In this document: piece by piece, positions 1 to 10,075 of the stretch
How positions within the stretch are numbered: position 1 is the first letter of the stretch
Layout: each line of letters begins with the position of its first letter
DNA from: an uncultured Clostridia bacterium
Lineage (GTDB): Bacteria; Bacillota; Clostridia; Oscillospirales; Ruminococcaceae
Length of the DNA: 64,000 bases
Direction: 5' to 3'
Assembly: GCA_947625915.1 (NCBI GenBank)
Contig: CANQPX010000007.1
Location: forward strand, 1-64,000
The notes under the pieces: model-generated
What the model saw: only the letters and a program-made list of their open reading frames with translations
Told to the model about the DNA's origin: nothing
Databases searched by the model: none
Translations under genes and position numbers: made by a program

Positions 1-318
1 AACAGAACACAAAAGACCCCCCCGCCGCCCCCACCCCACGCCTTCCCTTATGGTTGTCTGCCCCTCGCATAAATTGGCAAAAAAGGTTATATTCAAAATA
101 AAAGATAAGAACAGAACACAAAAGAACCTCACCGACAACTCCACTCTCAACTTTCCACTCTCAAAACTGTTATGGTTGTCTGCCCCTCGCAAGAAATGGC
201 AAAAAAGGTTATAAGATAAACAAAAGATAAGAATAGAACACTTAAAAGTCCTGTAATAAATGATAAGCTAAACTTTAGGCGCAGGATCAAAACATCAGAA
301 AAACAAAATCCCGCCCGA
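1..318. repeat. Partial copy of a dispersed non-coding repeat (outer arm only, cut by the window edge)
   Basis: Contains 'ttatggttgtctgcccctcgca..aaa.tggcaaaaaaggttat..aaa.aaaagataag' twice (~50-110, ~170-225) and 'aaactttaggcgcaggatcaaaacatcagaaaaacaaaatcccgcccg', the reverse complement of ~8430-8480. Confidence 0.75.
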
Positions 319-360
319 ATGCCCGCGGGGGTTCCCCGTAATAAAAAGGAGGAGATCGGT

Positions 361-1656
361 GTGTCGGTAGAGATCAGATCTGTTATAAACGGTTCGCCGG
401 TTTCCGGAAAAGGAATAAAACCGGGAGATGTCCTTGTTACAGTGAACGGTCATGAGATCGAGGACGTCCTTGACTATATGTTCTATTCGTCAGAAAGGAT
501 CGTTAAGATCGGCGTGATATCAAACGGCGAAAAGAAAACTTTTACCGTACGGAAAAACGAGTACGACGACCTCGGTCTGGAGTTTGAAACTTTCCTTATG
601 GATAAGAAACAAAGCTGCTGCAATAAGTGCATTTTCTGCTTCATCGACCAGATGCCGCCCGGTATGCGGGAAACTCTTTACTTCAAGGACGACGACGCAA
701 GACTTTCATTTTTACAGGGAAATTACGTTACTCTGACAAATCTGGATCAAAAGGATATCGACAGGATCATAAAAATGAAACTTGCCATAAATATTTCCGT
801 TCATACTACAAACCCCGAACTTAGGTGCATGATGATGAATAACCGCTTTGCGGGGGAAAAACTTGACTATCTCCGTCAGTTCGCCGAAGCTGGGATCTCT
901 ATGAACTGCCAGATAGTTCTTTGCCCCGGGATAAATGACGGCGCGGAACTGGAACGCACTCTTGCCGATCTGGGAAAACTTATGCCGAATATCCAAAGTA
1001 TTGCCGTTGTTCCCGTAGGTCTGACAAAATTCCGCGAAGGACTTTATCCGCTTACGCTTTTTGACAGGGAAGGCGCGGGAAAGACTATTGACCTGATAGA
1101 AAAATTCCAGAAAGATTTTCTTGAGAAATATGACACAAGACTTGTTTTTCCTGCGGACGAGTTCTATATCACTGCGGAAAGAGAACTTCCCCCCGCCGAA
1201 TTTTATGAGGACTATTCACAATATGAAAACGGCGTGGGAATGATGCGCTCGCTGATAGATGAGTTTGAAAACGCTGCGGAAGATGCGGAAAATGTGGGAA
1301 ATTCCGATGTTTCTATAGTGACGGGCGAACTTGCTTATAAATTTATTGCGGAAATGGTTGAAAAAGTCCGCGAAAAGTGGCATAATATTAATTGTAGGGT
1401 GTATAAGATAAGGAACGATTTTTTTGGTGAAACGATAACCGTTACGGGACTTATCACAGCCCGCGATATCATTGAGCAGCTGAAAGACAAACCTCTGGGA
1501 GATACTTTGCTTATCTCATCAAGTATGATAAAGGCGGACGAGGATATTTTCCTTGACGATCTTTCGATAAATGACGTTGAAAACGCTCTCGGCGTTAAGA
1601 TACGCAAAGTTTCCAATGACGGCTATGAGCTTTTCGATGCGATAACGGGAAATTAA
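361..1656 (+). CDS. PDZ-like N-terminus + DUF512 / radical-SAM-like Fe-S protein
   Basis: GTG start at 361 preceded by aaaaaggagg; motif CCNKCIFCFIDQMPPGMRETLYFKDDDARLSFLQGNYVTLTN. Confidence 0.85.
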   Translation: MSVEIRSVINGSPVSGKGIKPGDVLVTVNGHEIEDVLDYMFYSSERIVKIGVISNGEKKTFTVRKNEYDDLGLEFETFLMDKKQSCCNKCIFCFIDQMPPGMRETLYFKDDDARLSFLQGNYVTLTNLDQKDIDRIIKMKLAINISVHTTNPELRCMMMNNRFAGEKLDYLRQFAEAGISMNCQIVLCPGINDGAELERTLADLGKLMPNIQSIAVVPVGLTKFREGLYPLTLFDREGAGKTIDLIEKFQKDFLEKYDTRLVFPADEFYITAERELPPAEFYEDYSQYENGVGMMRSLIDEFENAAEDAENVGNSDVSIVTGELAYKFIAEMVEKVREKWHNINCRVYKIRNDFFGETITVTGLITARDIIEQLKDKPLGDTLLISSSMIKADEDIFLDDLSINDVENALGVKIRKVSNDGYELFDAITGN

Positions 1657-1669
1657 AGGAGATGATAAC

Positions 1670-3001
1670 ATGGCTTTGCCGATAGTTGCAGTTGTCGGAC
1701 GTCCTAATGTGGGAAAATCCACGCTTTTTAACAAGCTTGTGGGCAAACGGCTCTCAATTGTTGAAGATACGCCGGGCGTTACCCGCGACAGGATATATTC
1801 GGAATGTGAGTGGAGAAACAGGAAATTCATGGTCGTGGATACAGGCGGCATCGAACCCAACAGCGAGGACGTTATCCTGAAACAAATGCGCCGTCAGGCG
1901 GAACTTGCCATTGAAAGAGCAGATGTTATCGTTTTTCTTACGGACGTGAGGATAGGCGTTACCGCCGATGATGAGGACGTTGCCACAATGCTCCGCAAAA
2001 GCGGGAAGCCGATCATTCTTTGCGTAAATAAATGCGACTCCATAGGCGATCCGCCGCCCGAATTCTACGAATTCTACAGCCTCGGTCTGGGCGACCCGAT
2101 AGCAGTTTCCGCTGCTCACGGACACGGCTCGGGAGATATGCTGGACGAAATTTTCAAGCATTTCCCCGAAGAGGATACCGTTAATAATGACGAGGAATAT
2201 ATAAAAGTTGCCGTTATCGGCAAACCTAATGTGGGAAAATCTTCCCTTATAAACCGTATCGCAGGCGAAGAAAGAGTTATCGTTTCCGATATTGCGGGAA
2301 CTACCCGCGACGCTACCGATACAAATGTGGAAAATTCCCACGGAAAGTATATTTTCATAGATACCGCGGGCATACGCAAAAAATCAAAAGTTCTTGAAAA
2401 GATAGAGCATTACAGCGTTCTGCGGGCATATATGGCGGTAGACCGTTCGGACGTGTGCGTTATCCTTATAGATGCAACAGTGGGCTTTACCGAACAGGAT
2501 TCAAAAGTCGCCGGTTACGCCCATGAACAGGGAAAAGCCTGCATTGTTGCCGTAAACAAATGGGACGCAGTTGAAAAAACTGATAATACAATGAACGAGT
2601 TCAAAACAAAACTTGAGGAGAATTTCAGCTTCATGTCGTATGTGCCGTTCATATTTATCTCGGCAAAAACAGGACAGCGCGTGGAAAAGCTTTTCGATAT
2701 GATAAACGATGTCAACAGGCAGAACAGCATGAGAGTTTCAACGGGGATGCTGAACGATGTCCTTGCATATGCCACAACAAGAGTTCAGCCGCCCTCCGAC
2801 AAGGGCAGGAGACTGAAAATTTACTACATGACGCAGCCTTCCACAAAACCGCCTACATTTGTAACGTTCGTAAACAGGGCGGATCTGTTCCACTTTTCCT
2901 ATCAGAGATATCTGGAAAATCAGATACGGCAGACATTCGGTCTGGAAGGAACGCCCGTGCGGTTCATTGTCCGTGAACGGGGAAAAAATGATGATAAATA
3001 G
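1670..3001 (+). CDS. der: Ribosome biogenesis GTPase Der (EngA)
   Basis: Two tandem G domains (GRPNVGKST, GKPNVGKSS) and KH-like C-terminus. Confidence 0.97.
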   Translation: MALPIVAVVGRPNVGKSTLFNKLVGKRLSIVEDTPGVTRDRIYSECEWRNRKFMVVDTGGIEPNSEDVILKQMRRQAELAIERADVIVFLTDVRIGVTADDEDVATMLRKSGKPIILCVNKCDSIGDPPPEFYEFYSLGLGDPIAVSAAHGHGSGDMLDEIFKHFPEEDTVNNDEEYIKVAVIGKPNVGKSSLINRIAGEERVIVSDIAGTTRDATDTNVENSHGKYIFIDTAGIRKKSKVLEKIEHYSVLRAYMAVDRSDVCVILIDATVGFTEQDSKVAGYAHEQGKACIVAVNKWDAVEKTDNTMNEFKTKLEENFSFMSYVPFIFISAKTGQRVEKLFDMINDVNRQNSMRVSTGMLNDVLAYATTRVQPPSDKGRRLKIYYMTQPSTKPPTFVTFVNRADLFHFSYQRYLENQIRQTFGLEGTPVRFIVRERGKNDDK

Positions 3002-3012
3002 GAGTCTTGGCT

Positions 3013-3699
3013 ATGGCAAAGCTTATTATTGCGGGAATAATTTCGGTGATAGCTTCTTATCTTCTGGGAAGCTGCAATTCGTCAATAATCGTCGTCCGCC
3101 TTTTGAAACATGAGGACATTCGCGAACATGGCAGCAAAAATGCGGGGCTTACAAATACCCTGCGCTGCTACGGAAAATTCCCCGCGCTGCTGACGCTGCT
3201 GGGAGATCTTGCAAAGGGGATAGTTTCGGTACTGGTGAGCATACTGATCTTCCGCCTTTTTGTGGGAGAAGGCGGCTTTGATGAAAAAACAGTAGGCTAC
3301 ATAGCGGGAATTGCAGCGATACTGGGACATATTTTTCCGATATATTACGGCTTCAGAGGCGGAAAGGGCATACTTGTTTCCTGCTCGATACTGATAGTTA
3401 TAGATTGGCAGACTTTTGTAATAATAATACCGTTTTTTGCTATAGTTCTGCTCATATCGAAATATGTTTCGGTGGCATCCATAGCATCGGCGGTATTTTA
3501 CCCGATATTGACGTTCCTGCTGCATTATTTTGTGGAAAAGATAAGCCTTGACCTTTGCATAACTCATACAATTCTTGTAATGATAACGAGCGCGCTCCTT
3601 ATCTATATGCACAGAACGAATATAAAGCGTTTGCGAAACGGCACGGAAAATAAATTCATTAAAAGCAAGTCGGAAAAAACAAGCGGAAAGGAAGGATAA
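3013..3699 (+). CDS. plsY: Glycerol-3-phosphate acyltransferase PlsY
   Basis: YLLGSCNSSIIV, HGSKNAGLTNTLR, LGHIFPIYYGFRGGKG motifs. Confidence 0.95.
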   Translation: MAKLIIAGIISVIASYLLGSCNSSIIVVRLLKHEDIREHGSKNAGLTNTLRCYGKFPALLTLLGDLAKGIVSVLVSILIFRLFVGEGGFDEKTVGYIAGIAAILGHIFPIYYGFRGGKGILVSCSILIVIDWQTFVIIIPFFAIVLLISKYVSVASIASAVFYPILTFLLHYFVEKISLDLCITHTILVMITSALLIYMHRTNIKRLRNGTENKFIKSKSEKTSGKEG

Positions 3700-3700
3700 T

Positions 3701-4711
3701 ATGGCAAAGTTCACTATCCTCGGAATGGGCGGCTTCGGATTGAGCCTTGCGGTGATGCTCAATAATTTCGGGCATGATGTTACCGTATGGTCGGCGTTTC
3801 AGCAGGAGATAGACGACATAAAACGCGACGGCGAGAACAAGCAGAAACTTCCCGGAGTAAAGATAAGCGACGAGGTGATCCTTACCAACGATATTTCCGC
3901 GGTGAAGGACGCGGAGATAGTTATTTTCGGTATACCCACACGGAAAGTGCGTGAAGTTGCGAAAAAAGCCGCGCCTTACATTTCCCCCGAAACGGTCATT
4001 GTCAACACAGGCAAAGGCTTGGAGGAAAGTTCTCTTAAAAGAATGAGCGAAGTTATCGGAGAAGAGATCCCCCAAAGTCCGATTGTAGTGCTGAGCGGAC
4101 CTTCTCACGCGGAGGAAGTTGCGCTTGGGATCCCCACAACGGTAGTTGCCGCGTCAAAAGATCAGAAATATGCCGACTATATACAAAGCGTTATGTCCAA
4201 CAATACTTTCCGCATTTATATCAACAGTGATATTGTCGGCTGCGAACTGGGCGGTTCGTTAAAGAACATAATCGCTCTTTGCGCGGGGATCTGTGACGGA
4301 ATGGGACTCGGCGACAACACAAAAGCGGCTCTCATGACAAGAGGGATAACGGAAATTGCCCGCCTTGGAGTCGCATTGGGCGGAAAGAGCGAAACTTTTG
4401 CGGGACTTACGGGGATAGGCGATCTGATCGTTACCTGTACAAGTATGCACAGCCGCAACCGTCGTGCGGGAATACTTATCGGTCAGGGAACGGCACCCGA
4501 AGAAGCGATAGATCAGGTAGGAACGGTGGAAGGTTATCTTTGTACGAAAGCCGCGTATGAACTTGCAAAGAAAGTCGGTGTTGATATGCCGATAACGGAG
4601 CAGTGTTATGAAGTTCTTTTCAACGGACTTAGTGCGAAGTCTGCTCTTACAAATCTTATGGGCAGACCGAAACGTCACGAAACGGAGACTATCTGGGTAG
4701 ACAATGCGTAA
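3701..4711 (+). CDS. gpsA: NAD(P)-dependent glycerol-3-phosphate dehydrogenase
   Basis: GMGGFGLSLA, LSGPSHAEEVA, GLTGIGDLIVTC motifs. Confidence 0.96.
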   Translation: MAKFTILGMGGFGLSLAVMLNNFGHDVTVWSAFQQEIDDIKRDGENKQKLPGVKISDEVILTNDISAVKDAEIVIFGIPTRKVREVAKKAAPYISPETVIVNTGKGLEESSLKRMSEVIGEEIPQSPIVVLSGPSHAEEVALGIPTTVVAASKDQKYADYIQSVMSNNTFRIYINSDIVGCELGGSLKNIIALCAGICDGMGLGDNTKAALMTRGITEIARLGVALGGKSETFAGLTGIGDLIVTCTSMHSRNRRAGILIGQGTAPEEAIDQVGTVEGYLCTKAAYELAKKVGVDMPITEQCYEVLFNGLSAKSALTNLMGRPKRHETETIWVDNA

Positions 4712-4784
4712 ATAATATTTTGATAGTTATAATTTTGTTGTCAAACAACAGATTATTTTTTAGAAAAACCAATTGTTCTTTATT

Positions 4785-5060
4785 GCCAAACAGCTCACCG
4801 GGCTGTTTGGCAAGGCATAAATTATAATAGCCGTTAATGCCAAGGGGGCGCCCTCTATCGCAGGGCAGCCCCCTCTTTACGCCTTTGGCGTAAATTCACC
4901 CCTTGCGGAGCTCCTAAAGGCATTAGGGGAATTTCGTCGTCTGCGGACGACGACAATGGGCTTCGCCCCTTGACCCCACCAGCGCGGCTGCGCTGGACCA
5001 GCTTTTCGGGCAAAGTTTTGTTTTTCGTTTTTTAGTTTGTCCGCGCCTGATTTTAATTTT
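4785..5060. repeat. Cluster of GC-rich palindromes (REP-like intergenic region)
   Basis: gccaaacagc..gctgtttggc, gggggcgccctctatcgcagggcagccccc, acgcctttggcgt, gtcgtctgcggacgac, gggcttcgcccc, agcgcggctgcgct in close succession. Confidence 0.6.
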
Positions 5061-5174
5061 TCGATAGTTTCAGCCGTTTCCGGAAGAAATTCCGGGAACG
5101 GCTTTTTTGTGCGTTCTATGTTCCGGTCAAGCCGCATATTATTGAATATATAAAACCAAAAGGAGAGAGCGGAC

Positions 5175-6062
5175 GTGAAAAAAAATGAACTCGTACACTA
5201 CTTCGGCGGAGAAACAGGAAAAGCACTGCGGAAAATTTCCGATGCGTCTTTTGAGGAAATACGGGAAATAAGACTGCGTACAGACCGCCCCGCGGCGGTC
5301 ACATTGAAAGATTCGATAAGATATATCACAGCCGACGGGAATTTTACATATGCTTCGGAAACTGCTCCGAATGTCTCGTCGGAAGATATAAAACGAACTT
5401 TTGAAGCGGTCTGTCAGTATTCCATACACAGTTTCCAAAAAGAGATCGCGGAGGGCTTTGTTACCGTAAAAGGCGGGCATCGCGTGGGTATCTGCGGAAC
5501 TTTTTCGGGCGGAACGGTGAAAAATATCGGCTCGCTTAATTTCCGCGCCGCAAAAGAAGTTATCGGCTGCTCGGACGAGCTTTTCGGGAAAATTTTCGGC
5601 AAAGGTCTTTGCAGCTTGCTTATAGCGGGTGCGCCGGGTTCGGGGAAAACAACTATCCTGCGGGATATTTCCCGCAGGCTCGGAAAATATTACAGGACTG
5701 CGCTCATTGACGAGCGGGGAGAACTTGCGGCAGTGTGGAACGGGATCCCGCAGAACGATGTGGGCGTAAATACCGATGTTTTTGACGGATACGACAAGCC
5801 GACAGGGATCATGACAGCTGTACGGGTCATGTCTCCGCAGATAGTTATATGCGATGAAATAGGTTCGGGAGACGATATGGAAGCGGTCAGAACTGCTTTG
5901 CAAAGCGGCGTACGGGTCGCTGCATCTATACACGCATCTTCTTTGGACGAGCTCGGGCGAAAGGGCATTGACCCTGATATGTTCGGGAATATCGCGGTAC
6001 TTTCCGATGCGGGAACTCCGCCGAAAATATATATTTCGGAAAGGATTGGAAAAAATGATTAA
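5175..6062 (+). CDS. spoIIIAA: Stage III sporulation protein AA (ATPase)
   Basis: Walker A GAPGSGKTT, position at head of the spoIIIA operon. Confidence 0.95.
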   Translation: MKKNELVHYFGGETGKALRKISDASFEEIREIRLRTDRPAAVTLKDSIRYITADGNFTYASETAPNVSSEDIKRTFEAVCQYSIHSFQKEIAEGFVTVKGGHRVGICGTFSGGTVKNIGSLNFRAAKEVIGCSDELFGKIFGKGLCSLLIAGAPGSGKTTILRDISRRLGKYYRTALIDERGELAAVWNGIPQNDVGVNTDVFDGYDKPTGIMTAVRVMSPQIVICDEIGSGDDMEAVRTALQSGVRVAASIHASSLDELGRKGIDPDMFGNIAVLSDAGTPPKIYISERIGKND

Positions 6063-6558
6063 ATATATTTGCATAGTGATGATCGTTTCGGCGTCTGCAT
6101 TGGGCGGGATATATTTTTCTTCCGCACTGAAAAACAGAGTTATTTCACTTAAACGGATAAATTATATGCTCGAAGAGATATACATAATGCTGCGGTACCG
6201 TTCGGCAACGGTCTATGAGATAGCTGAAACGCTTTGTAATGATGAAAGATTTTCGGAACTCGCTTTTTTGAAGGAAATAAGATCTTCTGCGGAAAATTCC
6301 TTTCAGGAAAGCTGGTGCAGAGCGGTAGAAAAAAATATCCCGCGCGGATTGAAAAAAAGCGACTGCGAACTGCTCATGAACATCGGCAGAAAACTCGGTA
6401 CAAGCGATCTTGAAGGTCAGCTTGGCGCGGTAAAGCTTCGTCAGGCGGAAACTGCGGCGGCAGTTTCTTCCGCCGAGGAAGAATATTCGCGTAAAGCAAA
6501 GCTTTACCGTACATTGGGCGTTCTTACAGGAGCTTTTATCGCAATAATGCTTGTCTGA
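6055..6558 (+). CDS. spoIIIAB: Stage III sporulation protein AB
   Basis: Overlaps spoIIIAA stop; operon order and length. Confidence 0.9.
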   Translation: MIKYICIVMIVSASALGGIYFSSALKNRVISLKRINYMLEEIYIMLRYRSATVYEIAETLCNDERFSELAFLKEIRSSAENSFQESWCRAVEKNIPRGLKKSDCELLMNIGRKLGTSDLEGQLGAVKLRQAETAAAVSSAEEEYSRKAKLYRTLGVLTGAFIAIMLV

Positions 6559-6588
6559 CGTCAGGCAGACCGCAAAGGAGGTCAGAGC

Positions 6589-6783
6589 GTGGAACTTGAT
6601 CTGGTTTTTAAGATAGCGGGAGTCGGGATCATCGTAGCGGTGTTAAGTATGCTTTTAAAGAAAGCCGACAGAGACGAATATGCTATGATGACGGCGATCG
6701 CGGGGCTGATAGTTGTTCTGGCAATGATAATAAACGAGATAGCCGAACTTTTTGCAACGGTAAAAACAGTATTCGGATTTTGA
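6589..6783 (+). CDS. spoIIIAC: Stage III sporulation protein AC
   Basis: 64-aa membrane protein, operon order. Confidence 0.9.
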   Translation: MELDLVFKIAGVGIIVAVLSMLLKKADRDEYAMMTAIAGLIVVLAMIINEIAELFATVKTVFGF

Positions 6784-6805
6784 AATATCCGCGAAATAAA
6801 ATTCC

Positions 6806-7207
6806 GTGGAAGGAAATGGGAAAATGAAGATCGTTTCTATAGCCGGGCTTTGCATAATAGCGGCGATACTTTGCAAATTGTTTTCAAACGAGGGAAAAGA
6901 GTATGCGCTTTATATAAAGATCGCCGCCGCTGCGTCGGTAATGTCGGCAGTGATGATATATATTTCTCCCATAGCGGAAACGGTGAGGGAAATTTACGAG
7001 CGCGCAGGTGCGGACAAGGAGTATCTCACGATACTTTTCAAAGCATTGGGGATATGTTATATAACGCAGTTTGCGTGTGACATCTGCAAAGACAGCGGCG
7101 AAAACGCTCTTGCGACCCATGCGGAACTTGCGGGAAAAGTTTCGCTGATGATGATAGCATTACCGTTGTTCAAGTCGCTTGCGGACGTGATAGACGGGTT
7201 CATGTGA
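6806..7207 (+). CDS. spoIIIAD: Stage III sporulation protein AD
   Basis: Membrane protein, operon order; start may be the downstream ATG at 6824. Confidence 0.88.
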   Translation: MEGNGKMKIVSIAGLCIIAAILCKLFSNEGKEYALYIKIAAAASVMSAVMIYISPIAETVREIYERAGADKEYLTILFKALGICYITQFACDICKDSGENALATHAELAGKVSLMMIALPLFKSLADVIDGFM

Positions 7208-7217
7208 GGATAGAAAA

Positions 7218-8354
7218 ATGAAAAGATCTTTATGGATATTCTTTATATCTTCTGTAATTTTTCTTTTCGGGCATGGGATAATCGCATATGCTGAAAATGA
7301 TATTGCGGAAGAACTGAAAATAGATACCGGCAGCATTTCGGACGAACTTTCGCCTGAAATACTTGAAATTCTTGAAGAAAATGCTATTACTCCCGACAAT
7401 ACCGATAATATGACAAAAATAACTCCGTCGGAAATTTTCGGTTACATATTTAAAACATTCAAAGAAGCCGCGGTAAGACCGTTAAAATTGTTGGCAGCGC
7501 TTATGGCGGTGATATTGACCGCATCGGTGACGGGCAGCATGGAGGACAGCATATCCAGCAAGCCGCTTTCAAAGATCTTCGGGATAATAAGCGTACTTGT
7601 TTCCGTAGGTGTGATCTCTCCTGCGGTGTCGGAGTGTATAACATCTGCGGCAAAGACACTTGATTCGGGCGGAATGTTCATGATGGGGTATGTTCCGGTA
7701 TTTGCGGGGATAACGGCTTCATCGGGAAGTGTTACATCGGCAGTGGTATACAATATGCTTGTTATCATGGCAGCGGAAGTATCCGTCAGGCTTTCGGGCA
7801 GCGTGATCGTTCCCGCGCTTTCGGTATGTATGGCGGCAGGAATAGTCGAAGCAGTAGATCCCGAGCTGCGGCTCTCGGGTATAACCGAAGCGGTAAAGAA
7901 TATAGTAACATTTCTGCTTGGGTTCATAATGACGATATTTCTCGGGCTGCTATCGCTGCAGAGCATAGTTGGGGCATCGGCTGACACGCTTGGAGCAAAG
8001 GCGGCGAAGTTCATGGTATCGAATTTTGTTCCCGTAATAGGCGGGGCGGTCGCGGACACTTACGCGACGGTAAAGAACAGTTTAGGGCTTTTGCGCGGGG
8101 GAGTCGGATTTTTCGGTATAGCAGTAATATTCATAATGCTCATACCGCCGATCGTCGAAGTATTGGCTATGAAGCTTATGTTCATGGCGGCGGAAGTAGC
8201 GGCGGAGCTTTTTGGTGTCAAGCAGATGAAGGTACTTATAAAGAACACCAACTGGATATTATCCACGATTTTCAGTATACTTGTATCATTTTCGGTAATG
8301 CTGATAATTTCCACTGCAATACTAATGCTTGTGGGGCTTAACACTCAGTGTTGA
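7218..8354 (+). CDS. spoIIIAE: Stage III sporulation protein AE
   Basis: Multi-pass membrane protein, operon order. Confidence 0.92.
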   Translation: MKRSLWIFFISSVIFLFGHGIIAYAENDIAEELKIDTGSISDELSPEILEILEENAITPDNTDNMTKITPSEIFGYIFKTFKEAAVRPLKLLAALMAVILTASVTGSMEDSISSKPLSKIFGIISVLVSVGVISPAVSECITSAAKTLDSGGMFMMGYVPVFAGITASSGSVTSAVVYNMLVIMAAEVSVRLSGSVIVPALSVCMAAGIVEAVDPELRLSGITEAVKNIVTFLLGFIMTIFLGLLSLQSIVGASADTLGAKAAKFMVSNFVPVIGGAVADTYATVKNSLGLLRGGVGFFGIAVIFIMLIPPIVEVLAMKLMFMAAEVAAELFGVKQMKVLIKNTNWILSTIFSILVSFSVMLIISTAILMLVGLNTQC

Positions 8355-9485
8355 GAGTTGCGGCAGGCGAAGCCTGCCGGACAGTTTTGAGAGTTAAGAG
8401 TTGAGGCAGGCTGAGCCTGCAGGCGTGCGGGCGGAATTTTGTTTTTCTGCTGTTTTAATCCTGCGCCTAAAGTTTTGATGTTCTTTTCATTGGTGGGGTT
8501 CTTTTGTGTTCTGTTCTTATCCTTTATTTTGAATATAACCCTTTTTGCTTAATCGTTCGGGGTAAAACCTTAGTTTTCTTTTCTTGATTTTAATTTTCTT
8601 ATAACCCTTTTTGCCATTTCTTGCGAGGGGCAGACAACCATAAGGGAAGGGGAAACCCGAGCGTCCCTATGGGCGCTCGCACGGTTTTCCCCTTCCCTTA
8701 GTTTTTCTCCCCTCGCGCTCCCCACTTTCCTTCAACCTTTCCCCTTCCGCGCTCGCTATCCTAAAGTAGAAATTATAGAAAAAATATCAAAGTTTGCGTG
8801 AACATAGTTTGTGAAATCAACGGAAACCCTTAGAACTCTTTTCTTGGTACGAGAGTTCTACTGTTAGTTTGATATTCAACAATTATAGAGTTCTACACGG
8901 GAAAGGACTCCGCAAAAAGAAAATCCATTGTTTAGAAATACTATTCTTCTTTAATTTTCATCTGACATTAGAACGCTCATACTAAGATAAGCTAAACTAA
9001 AGAACCCGTATCCAACGCTTTCCACGTTCCAGAATACTATTTTATTTTTTCTGTATTTTCAACTCCGAACATAGCGAGCGTGGAGAGGGATAGGGTTGGG
9101 GAGTAGGGGGCTCGGGGGACAGAACCGCAGGGGAAGGGAGAACCCGTGCGAGCGTCCCTGTTAATTTCTCGGGGTCGCCCTTCCCGGAAGGTTCTGTCCC
9201 CCGAAACATAAAACTAAGAGATTTTCACAAAACGAAATATAAGAAAAGAGAAATAGAGAACCCCACCGACCGTCCCCCACCCACCCCGCTCGGGTTTCCC
9301 CGTCCCTTATGGTTGTCTGCCCCTCGCAAGAAATAGCAAAAAAGGTTATATGCAAAATAAAAAATCAAGAAAAGAAAACTAAGGTTTTACCCCGAACGAT
9401 TTGGCAAAAAGAGTTATATGCAAAATAAAAGATAAGAACAGCGTTCTTAAAACCCCGTGAAGGTTTTACCCCGAAAGAAAAATGA
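8355..9485. repeat. ~1.1 kb non-coding element with long inverted arms, inserted between spoIIIAE and spoIIIAF (copy A)
   Basis: 8509-8646 matches the reverse complement of 9304-9441 almost throughout (138 nt each); inner arms around 8690-8780 and 9065-9150 are also inverted relatives; central part resembles the inverted centre of 24190-24490. Confidence 0.85.
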
Positions 9486-9532
9486 AAAAATTTTTGCTAT
9501 GCTTTTGTTAAAAGCAGAAAGGAAGTGTTAAA

Positions 9533-10039
9533 GTGGAAACTTTTAAATTGATATCAGCCACAGCTTGTTTCTTGGGAATTGTGATAACAGCATTGAGCTC
9601 ACTTTATCCGTCGGAAAAATTCTCTAAACAAATGAAAATGATATTTTCTCTTATATTTATTATAAGCATTGTAAGACCTTTCGCTTCGGGAAAGATAAAT
9701 TTCCCGGAAATAAACGAAAATATCTCCGCTAATGAAGAATATTATTCGGAAAAAAATGAGGAAGCTTATGATTATTTCGTGAGATCGGTGGAGGAAAATA
9801 TAAATTCTTCGCTGGAAGCTTCATTGAACGAAATAAATATTTATCCCGCAAATATTCAGACAAGTATTAATATTTCCGAAAACGGCAGCATATCTATTAA
9901 TGAGGTCAAGCTCGTTCTCGATGATCTGAACTTGCTGCCCGATGCGGAAAAATGTATAAGAAATGCTGCGAAAAGTAATGTTACCGTTACCGCAGAAGCC
10001 CGAACGGAAACGCAGTATACAGACATATCGGCGGAATAG
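9533..10039 (+). CDS. spoIIIAF: Stage III sporulation protein AF
   Basis: Operon position, N-terminal TM segments. Confidence 0.88.
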   Translation: METFKLISATACFLGIVITALSSLYPSEKFSKQMKMIFSLIFIISIVRPFASGKINFPEINENISANEEYYSEKNEEAYDYFVRSVEENINSSLEASLNEINIYPANIQTSINISENGSISINEVKLVLDDLNLLPDAEKCIRNAAKSNVTVTAEARTETQYTDISAE

Positions 10040-10075
10040 GATATGTTCCGCCAAAAAAGAAATGAGTGATGTAAA

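Noticed and set aside
1-250. Possible CRISPR array from repeated 'tggttgtctgcccctcgca'
   Set aside because: Spacing irregular, few copies, spacers are themselves repetitive, and copies occur as inverted arms elsewhere.
4877-5137. 86-aa minus-strand ORF in the palindrome cluster
   Set aside because: Translation of GC-rich hairpins; no domain.
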